DNA of 64,000 bases from Burkholderia seminalis DSM 23518 (GCF_902832885.1 NZ_CADFDK010000015.1:1-64000); one strand, 5' to 3'. Positions 48,601 through 57,522 are shown, counted from the first letter of the stretch. Notes: generated by a model not told the origin, from the sequence alone. Numbers and translations: made by a program.

Positions 48601-49645
48601 TCAGCCGTCCTGATGCTGTGCGTGGAACTCGTCGTACGCCTCGACGATGCGGGCGACGAGCGGATGACGCACGACGTCCGCGCTCGTGAAGCGCGTGAGC
48701 GCGATGCCGCGCACGCCGCCGAGCACCTGCTGCGCCTCGACGAGGCCGCTCTTGTGGCCGCGCGGCAGGTCGACCTGGCTCGTGTCGCCGGTCACGACGG
48801 CCTTCGAGCCGAAGCCGATTCGCGTGAGGAACATCTTCATCTGCTCGGGCGTCGTGTTCTGCGCCTCGTCGAGGATGATGAACGCGTGGTTCAGCGTGCG
48901 GCCGCGCATGTAGGCGAGCGGTGCGATCTCGATCATCTGGCGCTCGAACATCTTCGCGGTCTTGTCGAAGCCGAGCAGGTCGTACAGCGCGTCGTACAGC
49001 GGGCGCAGGTACGGGTCGACCTTCTGCGCGAGATCGCCCGGCAGGAAGCCGAGCCGCTCGCCGGCCTCGACGGCCGGGCGCGTCAGCACGATCCGCTTGA
49101 CCTGGTCGCGCTCGAGCGCATCGACCGCGCACGCGACCGCGAGGTAGGTCTTGCCGGTGCCGGCCGGCCCGATGCCGAACGTCACGTCGTGCGACAGGAT
49201 CTGCTTCAGGTACTCGCGCTGCGCGGGCGTGCGGCCGCGCAGGTCGGCGCGCCGCGTGTACAGCTTCGGCGCGGGTTCCTCGTCCGGCTCGCTGGCGTCG
49301 AGCTGCACGACGGGCTCGTCGAACGGATGGTCGGGGTCGCCGCGGAAGCGCACGTCGAGCGTGTCCTGGCGGCCGTTGCCGGTCGTGTGGCGCACCTCGA
49401 CCAGCGCGAGCTGGATGTCGTCGACCGACAGCGGATCGCGCGCGGTTGTAGAAGTTCTCGAGCGCGGCGAGCGCGAGCTTCGCGCCGCGCCCGCGGATCG
49501 TGATCCGGTGGCCGCGCCGCGCGAGCGTGACGTCGAGCGCCTGTTCGATCTGCCGCAGGTTCTCGTCGAGCGGCCCGCAGAGGTTGGCGAGGCGCGCGTT
49601 GTCGTCGCGCGGGGCAGTGAATTCCAGTGCTTGGACGGTCTTCAA
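48601..49645 (-). pseudogene. PhoH family ATPase, reading frame broken by an indel
   Basis: Both halves of a PhoH (YbeZ-type) ATPase are present but in different frames. The first ~70 codons from 49645 (TTG start; AGGAG 12 bases upstream) encode [20 protein letters not shown] and end [10 protein letters not shown]. The rest continues in the next frame as [17 protein letters not shown] and on to the Walker A loop [28 protein letters not shown] and [14 protein letters not shown]. The junction is a CG dinucleotide run at 49437-49445. Two bases missing or one base extra restores the frame. This may be a sequencing or assembly error, or a real mutation. The order miaB-phoH-ybeY is conserved, and PhoH-like ATPases act with YbeY in RNA metabolism. 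Confidence 0.8.
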
Positions 49646-49674
49646 AGTAGCGTCGGGCTCCTGTTGAGCGTCAA

Positions 49675-51048
49675 TCAGTGGGTGGCCGCGCTCGCATCGC
49701 CGCTGACGAGCACGAGCTCGCCGCGCAGCGAATGCGGGTACGCATGGTTGATCCGCACGTCGATCATCTGGCCGATCAGGCGCGGGTGCGCGGCGAGCGG
49801 CGCCGGGAAATTCACGACCCGGTTGTTCTCGGTGCGGCCCGCGAGTTCGTTCGGGTCCTTGCGCGACGGGCCCTCGACGAGGATCCGCTCGACCTTCCCG
49901 ACCATCGACTGGCTGATGCGTGCGACGTTCTCCTCGATGGTCGCCTGCAGATGTTGCAGGCGTTTGAGCTTCACGTCGCGCGGCGTGTCGTCGTGCAGGT
50001 TCGCGGCCGGCGTGCCGGGGCGCGGGCTGTAGATGAACGAGAAGCTCGTGTCGTAGCTCATCTCGTGCACCAGGGCCATCATCTTGTCGAAATCGTCCTC
50101 GGTCTCGCCGGGGAAACCGACGATCATGTCGGTCGACAGCGAGAGGTCGGGGCGGATCGCGCGCAGCTTGCGGATCACCGACTTGTATTCGAGCACCGTG
50201 TAGCCGCGCTTCATCGCCATCAGGATGCGGTCGGAGCCGTGCTGGACCGGCAGGTGCAGGTGGCTCACGAGCTTCGGCACCTTCGCGTAGGTGTCGATCA
50301 GGCGCTGCGTGAATTCCTTCGGGTGCGACGTCGTGTAGCGGATCCGCTCGATGCCCGGGATGTCGGCGACGTATTCGATCAGCGTCGCGAAATCGGCGAT
50401 GTCGGACGAGCCGGCCGCCAGCGCGCCGCGGTACGCGTTCACGTTCTGGCCGAGCAGCGTGACTTCGCGCACGCCCTGGTCGGCGAGGCCGGCCACTTCG
50501 GTCAGCACGTCGTCGAGCGGGCGCGACACTTCATCGCCGCGCGTGTACGGCACCACGCAGTAGCTGCAGTACTTCGAGCACCCTTCCATGATCGACACGA
50601 ACGCGCTCGGCCCCTCGACGCGCGCGGGCGGCAGGTGGTCGAACTTCTCGATTTCCGGGAACGTGATGTCGACCTGCGCGCGGCCGCTCGCGCGGCGCGC
50701 GTCGATCATCTGCGGCAGGCGGTGCAGGGTCTGCGGGCCGAACACGAGGTCGACGTACGGCGCGCGCGACACGATCGACGCGCCTTCCTGGCTCGCGACG
50801 CAGCCGCCGACGCCGATCAGCAGGCCGGGCTTCGCTTCCTTCAGCTCGCGCACGCGGCCGAGGTCGGAGAACACCTTCTCCTGCGCCTTTTCACGCACCG
50901 AGCAGGTGTTGAACAGGATGATGTCCGCGTCTTCGGGCGTATCGGTCTTCTCGAGGCCTTCGGCGGCGTTGAGCACGTCCACCATCTTGTCCGAGTCGTA
51001 CTCGTTCATCTGGCAGCCGAAGGTCTTTACGTAAACTTTCTTGGTCAT
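49675..51048 (-). CDS. miaB: tRNA-2-methylthio-N6-dimethylallyladenosine synthase MiaB
   Basis: 457 residues. The N-terminal MTTase domain has cysteines in [30 protein letters not shown] and [11 protein letters not shown]. The radical-SAM cluster motif is [19 protein letters not shown] near residue 155, and a C-terminal TRAM domain ([20 protein letters not shown]) follows. MiaB methylthiolates A37 of tRNAs that read UNN codons. The ATG at 51048 begins [12 protein letters not shown]. First gene of the minus-strand run to lnt. Confidence 0.97.
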   Translation of the reverse strand: MTKKVYVKTFGCQMNEYDSDKMVDVLNAAEGLEKTDTPEDADIILFNTCSVREKAQEKVFSDLGRVRELKEAKPGLLIGVGGCVASQEGASIVSRAPYVDLVFGPQTLHRLPQMIDARRASGRAQVDITFPEIEKFDHLPPARVEGPSAFVSIMEGCSKYCSYCVVPYTRGDEVSRPLDDVLTEVAGLADQGVREVTLLGQNVNAYRGALAAGSSDIADFATLIEYVADIPGIERIRYTTSHPKEFTQRLIDTYAKVPKLVSHLHLPVQHGSDRILMAMKRGYTVLEYKSVIRKLRAIRPDLSLSTDMIVGFPGETEDDFDKMMALVHEMSYDTSFSFIYSPRPGTPAANLHDDTPRDVKLKRLQHLQATIEENVARISQSMVGKVERILVEGPSRKDPNELAGRTENNRVVNFPAPLAAHPRLIGQMIDVRINHAYPHSLRGELVLVSGDASAATH

Positions 51049-51165
51049 GGGGATTCGCCGTTCGCAGTGGTTGACCTGGGGGCGTCGTCAAGGGTGAATC
51101 GGGACGGCCGTGCGCGGCACGCGGATGCGCGCGGCGAGCAGGAAAGGCCGTCGGAAAAGCCTTCC

Positions 51166-51171
51166 ATTATA
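51166..51171 (-). promoter_or_regulatory. Candidate -10 element upstream of miaB
   Basis: A perfect TATAAT on the minus strand, about 120 bases upstream of miaB, sits in the loop of a seven-base inverted repeat (GAAAAGC at 51154-51160, GCTTTTC at 51172-51178). No good -35 hexamer is at 17 bases, so the promoter is tentative. Confidence 0.45.
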
Positions 51172-51261
51172 GCTTTTCGCGCCGTCCCGGACGGGCGGCG
51201 GGTTGCGGCCGCGCGACGCCGGGTGTCAGGTTCCGACCCCTGAAAGGCCGGGTACCGGCCG

Positions 51262-52194
51262 TCAGCGGCACGCGTTCAGCAGGTCGTCGAGCGCGGTTTC
51301 CTCGCGCGCGAAGCGTTCGGCGAGGAAGTCGAGCAGCACGCGCACGCGCGGCGCCATGTAGCGCTTGCTGTGATAGATCGCGTGCAGCGGCGCGTCCTGG
51401 TGCCGCCAGTCGGGCAGCAGCACGCGCAGGCGGCCCGCGCGGACGTCGTCGGCGATGTCCCACAGCGACTTCAGCGCGATGCCGTGGCCGCGCAGCGTCC
51501 ATTCGCGCGTGAGGCCGCCGTCGTTGGTCTCGAACGCGGTCGACACGGGCACCGTATGGATCTGCACCTCGTCGCCGCGCGTGAAATGCCAGGTGTTCAT
51601 CGGCCCGGACGCGATCGTGATCACGTTGCATGGAAAACGGGCCAGATCGTGCGGATCGGCCGGCGAGCCGTGACGCTCGACGAACGACGGCGCCGCGCAC
51701 AGCACGCGCCGGTTGGTGGCGAGCCGGCGGGCGATCAGCGCGCCGTCCGGCGGCGCGGCGAAGCGGATCGCGAGGTCGATCTCGTCCTGCCACAGGTTCG
51801 ACGACGAATCGGATGCCGTCAGCGCGAACGTGACGTCGGGGTGCAGCGTCGTGAATTCGTCGAGCCAGTCGAGCAGCTGGTTGCGGCCGAAATCGGACGT
51901 CGACGACAGCCGCACCTTGCCGCCGACGACGTTGCGGCCTTCCTGCAGCATGGCGTCCGCGTCGTCGAGCGCCTGCAGCGCCTGGCGGCAGCAGTTCAGG
52001 TACAGCCTGCCCTCGTCGGTGAGCCGCAACTGCCGCGTCGAGCGTTCGAACAGCCGCGTCGCGATCTTCGCCTCGAGCTTCGCGAGGCGCGCGCTCGCGG
52101 CGGCCGGCGTGAGGTTCAGCTTGCGCCCGGCGGCCGACAGGCTGCCTAGCTCCGCGGCTTCGACGAACAGCCGGATATCGCCCAGTCGGTCCAT
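51262..52194 (-). CDS. LysR family transcriptional regulator
   Basis: 310 residues. The winged helix-turn-helix is at the N-terminus (DIRLFVEAAELGSLSAAGRK; LNLTPAAASARLAKLEAKIA), and a substrate-binding domain follows (VVGGKVRLSSTSDFGRNQLL; DLAIRFAAPPDGALIARRLA). It is divergent from an MFS exporter gene, which is the probable target. The ATG at 52194 is preferred because it gives the family start MDRLGDIRLFVEA; an in-frame codon 45 bases upstream lies beyond the operator dyad. Confidence 0.92.
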   Translation of the reverse strand: MDRLGDIRLFVEAAELGSLSAAGRKLNLTPAAASARLAKLEAKIATRLFERSTRQLRLTDEGRLYLNCCRQALQALDDADAMLQEGRNVVGGKVRLSSTSDFGRNQLLDWLDEFTTLHPDVTFALTASDSSSNLWQDEIDLAIRFAAPPDGALIARRLATNRRVLCAAPSFVERHGSPADPHDLARFPCNVITIASGPMNTWHFTRGDEVQIHTVPVSTAFETNDGGLTREWTLRGHGIALKSLWDIADDVRAGRLRVLLPDWRHQDAPLHAIYHSKRYMAPRVRVLLDFLAERFAREETALDDLLNACR

Positions 52195-52197
52195 GCG

Positions 52198-52220
52198 ATT
52201 TTCCAGAAATTTTTGAAAAT
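52198..52220. promoter_or_regulatory. LysR-type binding site in the regulator/MFS spacer
   Basis: ATTTTC-N11-GAAAAT is a perfect dyad carrying the T-N11-A core of LysR-type sites. It is AT-rich, begins four bases before the regulator's start codon and lies 120 bases before the MFS gene. This suits autoregulation and control of the exporter; binding is inferred. Confidence 0.6.
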
Positions 52221-52340
52221 GGTTCAAATGCCACGCCAATTATCAAATATAGGCGTCTTCGGGACAATGCGCGCACATCCCGCTTCTTGTGCGGTGCGGC
52301 ACCGATCGGGCGCCGCGGCCGCCGCCTTCCGGAGAACGTC

Positions 52341-53516
52341 ATGCCCATCCCGTTACTGGCGCTCGCGATCAGCGCCTTCGCCATCGGCACCACCGAATTC
52401 ATCATCATGGGCCTGCTGCCCGAAGTCGCGCACGACCTCGCCGTGTCGCTGCCGTCGGCCGGCCTGCTCGTCACGGGCTACGCGCTCGGCGTGGCGGTCG
52501 GCGCGCCGCTGCTCGCGGTGCTCACGAGCCGCATGCCGCGCAAGGCCGCGCTGCAACTGCTGATGGCGATCTTCATCGTCGGCAACGTGCTGTGCGCGAC
52601 CGCATCCGGCTACGCGATGCTGATGGTCGCGCGCGTCGTCACGTCGTTCGCGCACGGCTCGTTCTTCGGGATCGGCGCGGTGGTCGCCGCGTCGCTCGTG
52701 CCGGCCGACAAGCGCGCGAGCGCGATCGCGCTGATGTTCACGGGGCTCACGCTGTCGAACGTGCTCGGCGTGCCGTTCGGCACCTTCGTCGGCCAGCTGC
52801 TCGGCTGGCGCGCGTCGTTCTGGATCGTCGCCGCGCTCGGCGTGCTGTCGCTCGGCGGCGTGGCCGCGCTGGTGCCGAACCGCCACGACAGCGGGCCGGT
52901 CGGCCTCGGCCACGAAGTGCGCGTGCTGAAGGAGCCGCAGGTGTGGCTCGCGCTGCTGATGACGGTGCTCGGCTTCGGCGGCGTGTTCGTCGTGTTCACG
53001 TACATCGCGCCGATTCTCGAAACCGTGTCGGGCTACGCGCCGCGTTCGGTCGCGCTGATCCTCGTGCTGTTCGGCGCCGGGCTGACGATCGGCAATACGC
53101 TCGGCGGCAAGCTCGCCGACCGCGCGCTGATGCCGTCGCTGATCGCGATCCTCGTCGCGCTGATGGCCGTGATGGCCGTGTTCGCGAAGACGAGCCACCT
53201 GCCGGTCGCGGCCGCCGTCACCGTATTCGTGTGGGGGATCGCCGCGTTCGCGACGGTGCCGCCGCTGCAGGCGCGCGTGGTCGAGAAGGCCGCGAGCGCG
53301 CCGCATCTCGCGTCGACGCTGAACATCGGCGCGTTCAACGTCGGCAACGCCGGCGGCGCGTGGCTCGGCGGCCTCGCGCTGGAGCACGGCCTCGCGCTCG
53401 ACGCGCTGCCGTGGGTCGCCGTCGCGGTCACGTTCGCGGCGCTGGTCGTCACGTGGCTCGCGATGCGGCTCGACGCGCGCGGCCCGGCACGCGGCGCGGC
53501 GCCGGCAGCGCAGTGA
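52341..53516 (+). CDS. MFS transporter, DHA1-type (YdhP-like)
   Basis: 391 residues with about twelve hydrophobic segments. The N-terminus LLALAISAFAIGTTEFIIMG and the block SFAHGSFFGIGAVVAASLVP resemble E. coli YdhP/AraJ-type efflux proteins of the drug:H+ antiporter-1 family. The MFS loop motif appears as LTSRMPRKAALQLL. Substrate unknown. GGAGAA stands eight bases before the ATG. Divergent from a LysR gene. Confidence 0.9.
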   Translation: MPIPLLALAISAFAIGTTEFIIMGLLPEVAHDLAVSLPSAGLLVTGYALGVAVGAPLLAVLTSRMPRKAALQLLMAIFIVGNVLCATASGYAMLMVARVVTSFAHGSFFGIGAVVAASLVPADKRASAIALMFTGLTLSNVLGVPFGTFVGQLLGWRASFWIVAALGVLSLGGVAALVPNRHDSGPVGLGHEVRVLKEPQVWLALLMTVLGFGGVFVVFTYIAPILETVSGYAPRSVALILVLFGAGLTIGNTLGGKLADRALMPSLIAILVALMAVMAVFAKTSHLPVAAAVTVFVWGIAAFATVPPLQARVVEKAASAPHLASTLNIGAFNVGNAGGAWLGGLALEHGLALDALPWVAVAVTFAALVVTWLAMRLDARGPARGAAPAAQ

Positions 53517-53731
53517 GCGCGTCACGGGGCCGGGCGGCGACGCGATAGCGGCAGGAAAAGGTTCGCGAGAAACGCATTCCTCCGCAATGCTGATAACGGT
53601 GTGAAGATAACTTCGTTTGCCCGTGCCAGGCCGGGTGATAGCGTCTCGATACGCGCCATGGCTGGCGCAACCCGATTCCGATCCCGGCTTACCCCCTACG
53701 CAGGGCCGCACGGCGGCCCGGAGGCAATGCT

Positions 53732-54415
53732 ATGTCTTCATCCCTGGCGCTCGTGCGCGACGTGTCTTCCTTCGAGTCCGGCAACGCGGCCGACCTGCAC
53801 GCGTCCGCGTCGCTCGACGCCCTCGAGCAGGTCGTCGGCGTGAACCTCGCGCGTTTGCGCGCCGAGCGGCAATTGTCGCTCGATGCGCTCGCGCGGCTGT
53901 CCGGCGTATCCCGCGCGATGCTCGCGCAGATCGAGTCGGCGCGCAGCGTGCCGTCGATCAAGGTGCTTTGCAAGATCGCCGCGGCGCTGAAGGTGTCGGT
54001 CGCCGCGTTCCTGCGCCGCCACGCGGTAAACGGCTTCGAGCACCTGGCGGCGGAGCGCGCGTCGCGCGTCGTCAGTTCGAACGGGCGTTTCTCCGCACGC
54101 GCGCTGTATCCGGAAGGCGAGCCGGCCGCGGCCGAATTCCACGAACTGCGGATCGCGCCGCTGCATACGGAGCCCGGCGCGCGCCGTGCCCCCGGCACGA
54201 CGATCAACCTCGTCGTCAGCGAAGGCACGCTCGAAGTCAGCGTGCATGACCGCCGTCAGTTGCTGGCGACCGGCGACGCGATCGTGTTCGATGCCGACCA
54301 GCCGTACAGCCTGCGCAACCCCGGCGACAGCGAAGCGCGCGCGTTTCGCGTGACGGTGAGCCCCGAGGTGCCGCCGCGCTGGCTCGTGCCCGATGCGGCG
54401 CATGCGGCCCACTGA
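53732..54415 (+). CDS. XRE family regulator with C-terminal cupin domain
   Basis: 227 residues. The helix-turn-helix is at residues ~38-90 (RQLSLDALARLSGVSRAMLA; SIKVLCKIAAALKVSVAAFL). A cupin follows from about 130 (FHELRIAPLHTEPGARRAPG; LLATGDAIVFDADQPYSLRN). This architecture is common in regulators that sense small metabolites through the cupin pocket. No adjacent gene on the same strand suggests a target; the MFS exporter ends 215 bases upstream, and the FMN riboswitch begins about 190 bases downstream. Confidence 0.92.
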   Translation: MSSSLALVRDVSSFESGNAADLHASASLDALEQVVGVNLARLRAERQLSLDALARLSGVSRAMLAQIESARSVPSIKVLCKIAAALKVSVAAFLRRHAVNGFEHLAAERASRVVSSNGRFSARALYPEGEPAAAEFHELRIAPLHTEPGARRAPGTTINLVVSEGTLEVSVHDRRQLLATGDAIVFDADQPYSLRNPGDSEARAFRVTVSPEVPPRWLVPDAAHAAH

Positions 54416-54533
54416 CCGCGCGGGCGCGACGCAACGGCCGCTTTGCCGTTGTCTCGCGGGCGTGCGGCCGGAGAGTCGGCCGTTCGGACGATGCCGTTAG
54501 ACGGAGTCGTCAGTAAGGTTTTAGGTGTGGTGC

Positions 54534-54552
54534 GCTGCGCTTCGTGCGCAGC
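54534..54552 (+). terminator. Hairpin upstream of the FMN riboswitch
   Basis: GCTGCGC pairs with GCGCAGC around TTCGT, about 120 bases after the XRE-cupin stop and 55 before the riboswitch. There is no T-run; it may end the upstream transcript weakly. Confidence 0.35.
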
Positions 54553-54605
54553 TGTTGTATGCTTGGCCCGCCGTTGACGGGGAACCCCCGTCCGGCAATC
54601 AGTGC

Positions 54606-54752
54606 GTCTTCAGGGCGGGGCGAAAATCCCCACCGGCGGTAGGCTGGCGTAAGCCGGCGAGCCCGCGAGCGCCCGCGCATCCGCGCGGGGTCAGCAGATC
54701 TGGTCGAATGCCAGAGCCGACGGTCATAGTCCGGATGAGAGAAGATGTGCAG
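54606..54752 (+). ncRNA. FMN riboswitch (RFN element)
   Basis: The conserved RFN blocks are all present in order: TTCAGGGCGGGGCGAAAAT, CCCCACCGGCGGTA, AGCCCGCGAGC, TCAGCAGATCTGGT, CCAGAGCCGACGGT and AGTCCGGATGAGAGAAGA. These build the six-way junction that binds flavin mononucleotide and lowers riboflavin gene expression. It lies 116 bases before ribB. The exact ends are approximate. Confidence 0.95.
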
Positions 54753-54771
54753 ATAGTCATGTCCGTCAGGG

Positions 54772-54814
54772 CCGCTTCGCGATGCGTGCGAAGCGGGTTG
54801 TCGTTCTGTCTGTT
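54772..54814 (+). promoter_or_regulatory. Probable expression platform of the FMN riboswitch
   Basis: CCGCTTCGC pairs perfectly with GCGAAGCGG around seven bases, followed by a T-rich stretch (GTTGTCGTTCTGTCTGTTT). The placement, 20 bases after the aptamer and before ribB, suits a terminator formed when FMN is bound; the T-run is interrupted, so translation control is not excluded. Confidence 0.5.
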
Positions 54815-54868
54815 TGCAATGCCCTGGAACGTTTTTCGCCCAAATCGTATTTGCGAGGAGCGTTTCAC

Positions 54869-55579
54869 ATGTCCTTGATGTCCCGTTCGTCGGCACCGGC
54901 CGACGCCTTTGCCGATCTCCCGTTGCTGGATTCCGAACCGGTGCCGCCGCGCATCGCCGCTGCGCTCGACGCGATGCGCGCCGGCCGCGCGGTCGTGCTG
55001 CAGGACGACCACGACCGCGAGAACGAAGCCGACCTGATCGTCGCCGCCGAGCGCATCACGCCCGAGACGATGGCGCTGCTGATCCGCGAGTGCAGCGGCA
55101 TCGTGTGCCTGTGCCTGACCGACGACACGGTGCGCGCGCTCGAGCTGCCGCCGATGGTGCAGACCAACGAGAGCCGCAACGGCACCGCGTTCACGGTGTC
55201 GATCGAAGCGCGCGAAGGCGTGCATACCGGTGTGTCGGCGGCCGACCGCGTGACGACGATCCGCGCGGCGATCGCGGAAGGCGCGAAGCCGCACGACATC
55301 GTGCGCCCCGGCCACGTGTTTCCGTTGCGTGCGCAACCGGGCGGCGTGCTCGCGCGCCGCGGTCACACCGAAGGCACGGTCGACCTGTCGATCCTCGCGG
55401 GCCTGAAGCCGGCCGGCGTGCTGTGCGAGCTGATGAATCCCGACGGCACGATGACGCGCGGCGACGACGTCGAGCGTTTCGCGCAACGGCACGGGCTGCC
55501 GATGCTGACGATCGCGGAACTCGTCGAGTTCCGCGAGGCGCTGGCGGCCGCGCGCGAGCGCTGCTGCGAGCCGGTCTGA
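54869..55579 (+). CDS. ribB: 3,4-dihydroxy-2-butanone-4-phosphate synthase
   Basis: 236 residues, single-domain RibB without the GTP cyclohydrolase II fusion. Active-site motifs are [20 protein letters not shown] near residue 47, [15 protein letters not shown] near 118, and [20 protein letters not shown] near 165. It makes the four-carbon precursor of riboflavin from ribulose 5-phosphate. GAGGAG stands eight bases before the ATG at 54869; an upstream in-frame ATG lies within the riboswitch leader and is rejected. Confidence 0.96.
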   Translation: MSLMSRSSAPADAFADLPLLDSEPVPPRIAAALDAMRAGRAVVLQDDHDRENEADLIVAAERITPETMALLIRECSGIVCLCLTDDTVRALELPPMVQTNESRNGTAFTVSIEAREGVHTGVSAADRVTTIRAAIAEGAKPHDIVRPGHVFPLRAQPGGVLARRGHTEGTVDLSILAGLKPAGVLCELMNPDGTMTRGDDVERFAQRHGLPMLTIAELVEFREALAAARERCCEPV

Positions 55580-55591
55580 GTGACGGGAAAG

Positions 55592-55640
55592 CGGGTGCGT
55601 TCGCGCACCCGTAGCGGGCCGGATCGACCTGATCCGGCTT
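55592..55640. terminator. Two hairpins between the convergent ribB and HAD genes
   Basis: CGGGTGCG/CGCACCCG around a TTCG tetraloop, then GCCGGATC/GATCCGGC around GACCT, follow the ribB stop. Neither has a long T-run; together they may stop both convergent transcripts. Confidence 0.4.
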
Positions 55641-55649
55641 GCATGAATC

Positions 55650-56336
55650 TCAGGACTGCACGTCGCCGAATTCGCCGCGCATGCCGGCCTCGACAAGCGA
55701 CGGCAGTTCGTCCATCTTGCGCATGATCCGTGTGATGCCCATCGCGCGCAGCGCGTCCGCGTAATTGTCGGGGATGTGGCTCGCACCGACGAACGCGATC
55801 GTCTTCATCCCGGCCGCCCGCGCGGCATTCAACCCCGATACGCTGTCCTCGACGACGATGCAGCGCGCCGGCGCGACGCCGAGCGTCTGCGCCGCGTGCA
55901 GGTAAACGTCGGGGTAGGGTTTCGGTCGTGCCACCTGTTCCGAGCTGAACACGCGCTCGCCGAAGATCTCGGTGAGCGACGCGCGCTTCAGCGAATTGCG
56001 CACTCGCACGAGCCGGCTGTTCGAGACCACCGCCGCCGGCAGCGTGACCTTCAGCAGCGCATCGCGCACGCCGGAGATCGGTGCGAGCGATTGCGCGAGC
56101 GCGACCTCGATGTTGTGTTCGATGGTCTCGATGAAGTTCGCGGGCATCTCGATGCCGAAGCGGGATTCGATCCCGGTGAGGAAGCGCGACGTCTGCTGGC
56201 CGAATGCCGACTTCGCGGCGGCTTCGAAATCGAGGTTCGGGAACGTGGCGGACAGCGTGTCGAGCAGCACGCGGTCGGCAATGACTTCGCTGTCGACGAG
56301 CACGCCGTCGCAGTCGCAGATGAGGTGATCGAGCAT
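55650..56336 (-). CDS. HAD-superfamily hydrolase, subfamily IA (YieH-like phosphatase)
   Basis: 228 residues. The nucleophile motif is ICDCDGVLVDSEVIADRVLL (DxDGV) near residue 8. VSNSRLVRVRNSLKR is near 110, and the late motif IVVEDSVSGLNAARAAGMKT near 175. It resembles phosphatases of the 6-phosphogluconate/beta-phosphoglucomutase group; the substrate is not certain. The ATG at 56336 was chosen; an upstream TTG four codons earlier is possible. Convergent with ribB. Confidence 0.88.
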   Translation of the reverse strand: MLDHLICDCDGVLVDSEVIADRVLLDTLSATFPNLDFEAAAKSAFGQQTSRFLTGIESRFGIEMPANFIETIEHNIEVALAQSLAPISGVRDALLKVTLPAAVVSNSRLVRVRNSLKRASLTEIFGERVFSSEQVARPKPYPDVYLHAAQTLGVAPARCIVVEDSVSGLNAARAAGMKTIAFVGASHIPDNYADALRAMGITRIMRKMDELPSLVEAGMRGEFGDVQS

Positions 56337-56444
56337 GATGGTGAACAAGCGGACAATCGGCGACGCCGATCAATTCGCCATCATACGTGCTTTCATGCGC
56401 GCGCCGCGTGACGTTTCGGCAAATTTGCCCGATGCGGCCGGGTC

Positions 56445-56729
56445 GTGCCGATCGGTGCGGAGGCCCGCCTGTCAGGCGCGCGGCCGCCGTTGTCGAAGGG
56501 CGTGCCGACGGGCGGGCGCGTGCTCGACGAGGACGCGGAAATCCACTCCCATCCGATGCGCATCGCGCGGCTCGCCGCCGCAAGCGGCTTCGGGCGTGCA
56601 TCGGGATTCGTCTGGGAAATGCGGCTGGAGAGAATGCCGGTCGAGCGCGTGATCGACGTGACGCCGGTCGTAGTCGTGGAGACGAACGTGAAGCGGAAAT
56701 CGCGGGTGACGGCCGCGAGCGACCGCTAG
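56445..56729 (+). CDS. Possible small hypothetical protein
   Basis: A 94-residue frame with mostly G/C third positions in its second half (GRVLDEDAEIHSHPMRIARL; VERVIDVTPVVVVETNVKRK). No domain, signal peptide or membrane segment is seen, and no ribosome site is convincing at its first start; an internal GTG at the VLDEDAE segment is an alternative start. Because GC-rich DNA often gives such frames by chance, this is only a possibility. Confidence 0.22.
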   Translation: MPIGAEARLSGARPPLSKGVPTGGRVLDEDAEIHSHPMRIARLAAASGFGRASGFVWEMRLERMPVERVIDVTPVVVVETNVKRKSRVTAASDR

Positions 56730-56759
56730 CGAAAAGGGGGGGGGCGGGGCGAGAGAAGG

Positions 56760-56794
56760 ACGAAGCGCGCGGCGCCGAACGCCACGCGCTTCGT
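56760..56794 (-). terminator. Hairpin after glpF
   Basis: ACGAAGCGCG pairs with CGCGCTTCGT, with further partial pairing inside, 11 bases after the glpF stop. A pyrimidine-rich stretch but no clean T-run follows on the minus strand, so it is a probable, not certain, terminator of glpDKF. Confidence 0.5.
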
Positions 56795-56805
56795 TCAGGC
56801 CGCGA

Positions 56806-57522
56806 TCAGATCGTGGCGTGCAGGTGCAGATACAGGCCGGCTGCGGCGGCGCCGCCGAGCAGCGGGCCGACGACGGGCACCCACGCATAGCGCCAGTCGC
56901 TGTCGCGCTTGCCGGGGATCGGCAGCAGCGCGTGCATGATGCGCGGCGACAGGTCGCGCGCGGGGCTCATCGCATAGCCGGTCGGGCCGCCGAGCGAGAT
57001 GCCGATGCCCAGCACGAGCAGGCCGACGGGCAGCGCGTCGAGTGCGCCGAGGCCGACCTGCGGCGACGCGAGGTACAGCACGCCGAGGATCAGCACGAAC
57101 GTGCAGATCGCTTCGGTCAGTACGTTGTGCGTGACGCTGCGGATCGCCGGCGCCGTGCAGAACACCGCGAGCTTCAGGTCCGCATCGGCTTCCTTCGCGA
57201 AGTGCTGGCGATACGCGAGCCACACGAGCAGCGCGCCGGCCATCCCGCCGAGCATCTGCGCGAGGACGTAGCCGCCGACTTTCGACCACGCGAACTTGCC
57301 CGCGAGCGCGAGGCTGATCGTGACGATCGGGTTCAGGTGCGCGCCGCTGAACGACGCGGTCACGTACACGGCGACGAACACGGCCATCGCCCAGCCCATC
57401 ACGATCACGATCAGGTCCGCGCCCTTGCCCTTGGTCTTTGCAAGCAGCACGTTTGCGACCGCGCCGTTGCCGAGCAGCACGAGGATCGCCGTGCCGATGA
57501 ATTCTGCAATATAAGGTGACAT
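56806..57522 (-). CDS. glpF: Glycerol uptake facilitator, MIP family (GlpF)
   Basis: 238 residues with six predicted helices and the two half-helix loops of the MIP family. The first loop reads FSGAHLNPIVTISLA, so the usual NPA is NPI. The second reads GYAMSPARDLSPRIM, where NPA is replaced by SPA, though the following arginine of the selectivity filter is kept. Gene context (third gene after glpD and glpK) supports glycerol facilitation. Altered NPA motifs suggest a changed pore or a subfamily trait. The start ATG at 57522 gives MSPYIAEFIG, and it lies 80 bases after glpK. Confidence 0.92.
   Translation of the reverse strand: MSPYIAEFIGTAILVLLGNGAVANVLLAKTKGKGADLIVIVMGWAMAVFVAVYVTASFSGAHLNPIVTISLALAGKFAWSKVGGYVLAQMLGGMAGALLVWLAYRQHFAKEADADLKLAVFCTAPAIRSVTHNVLTEAICTFVLILGVLYLASPQVGLGALDALPVGLLVLGIGISLGGPTGYAMSPARDLSPRIMHALLPIPGKRDSDWRYAWVPVVGPLLGGAAAAGLYLHLHATI

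Larger units (their letters stand above)
56337..56805. other. Spacer between the HAD gene and glpF
   Basis: About 470 bases. Near the right end a hairpin (56760-56794) may terminate the glpDKF transcript. One plus-strand frame (56445-56729) has a coding-like third-position pattern and is listed separately with low confidence. Nothing else was recognised. Confidence 0.4.

Noticed and set aside
47690-49645. A single 651-residue open frame joining the phoH start to ybeY
   Set aside because: It arises because the phoH frameshift moves into the ybeY frame; the middle part is arginine-rich noise and a strong terminator lies between the two genes.
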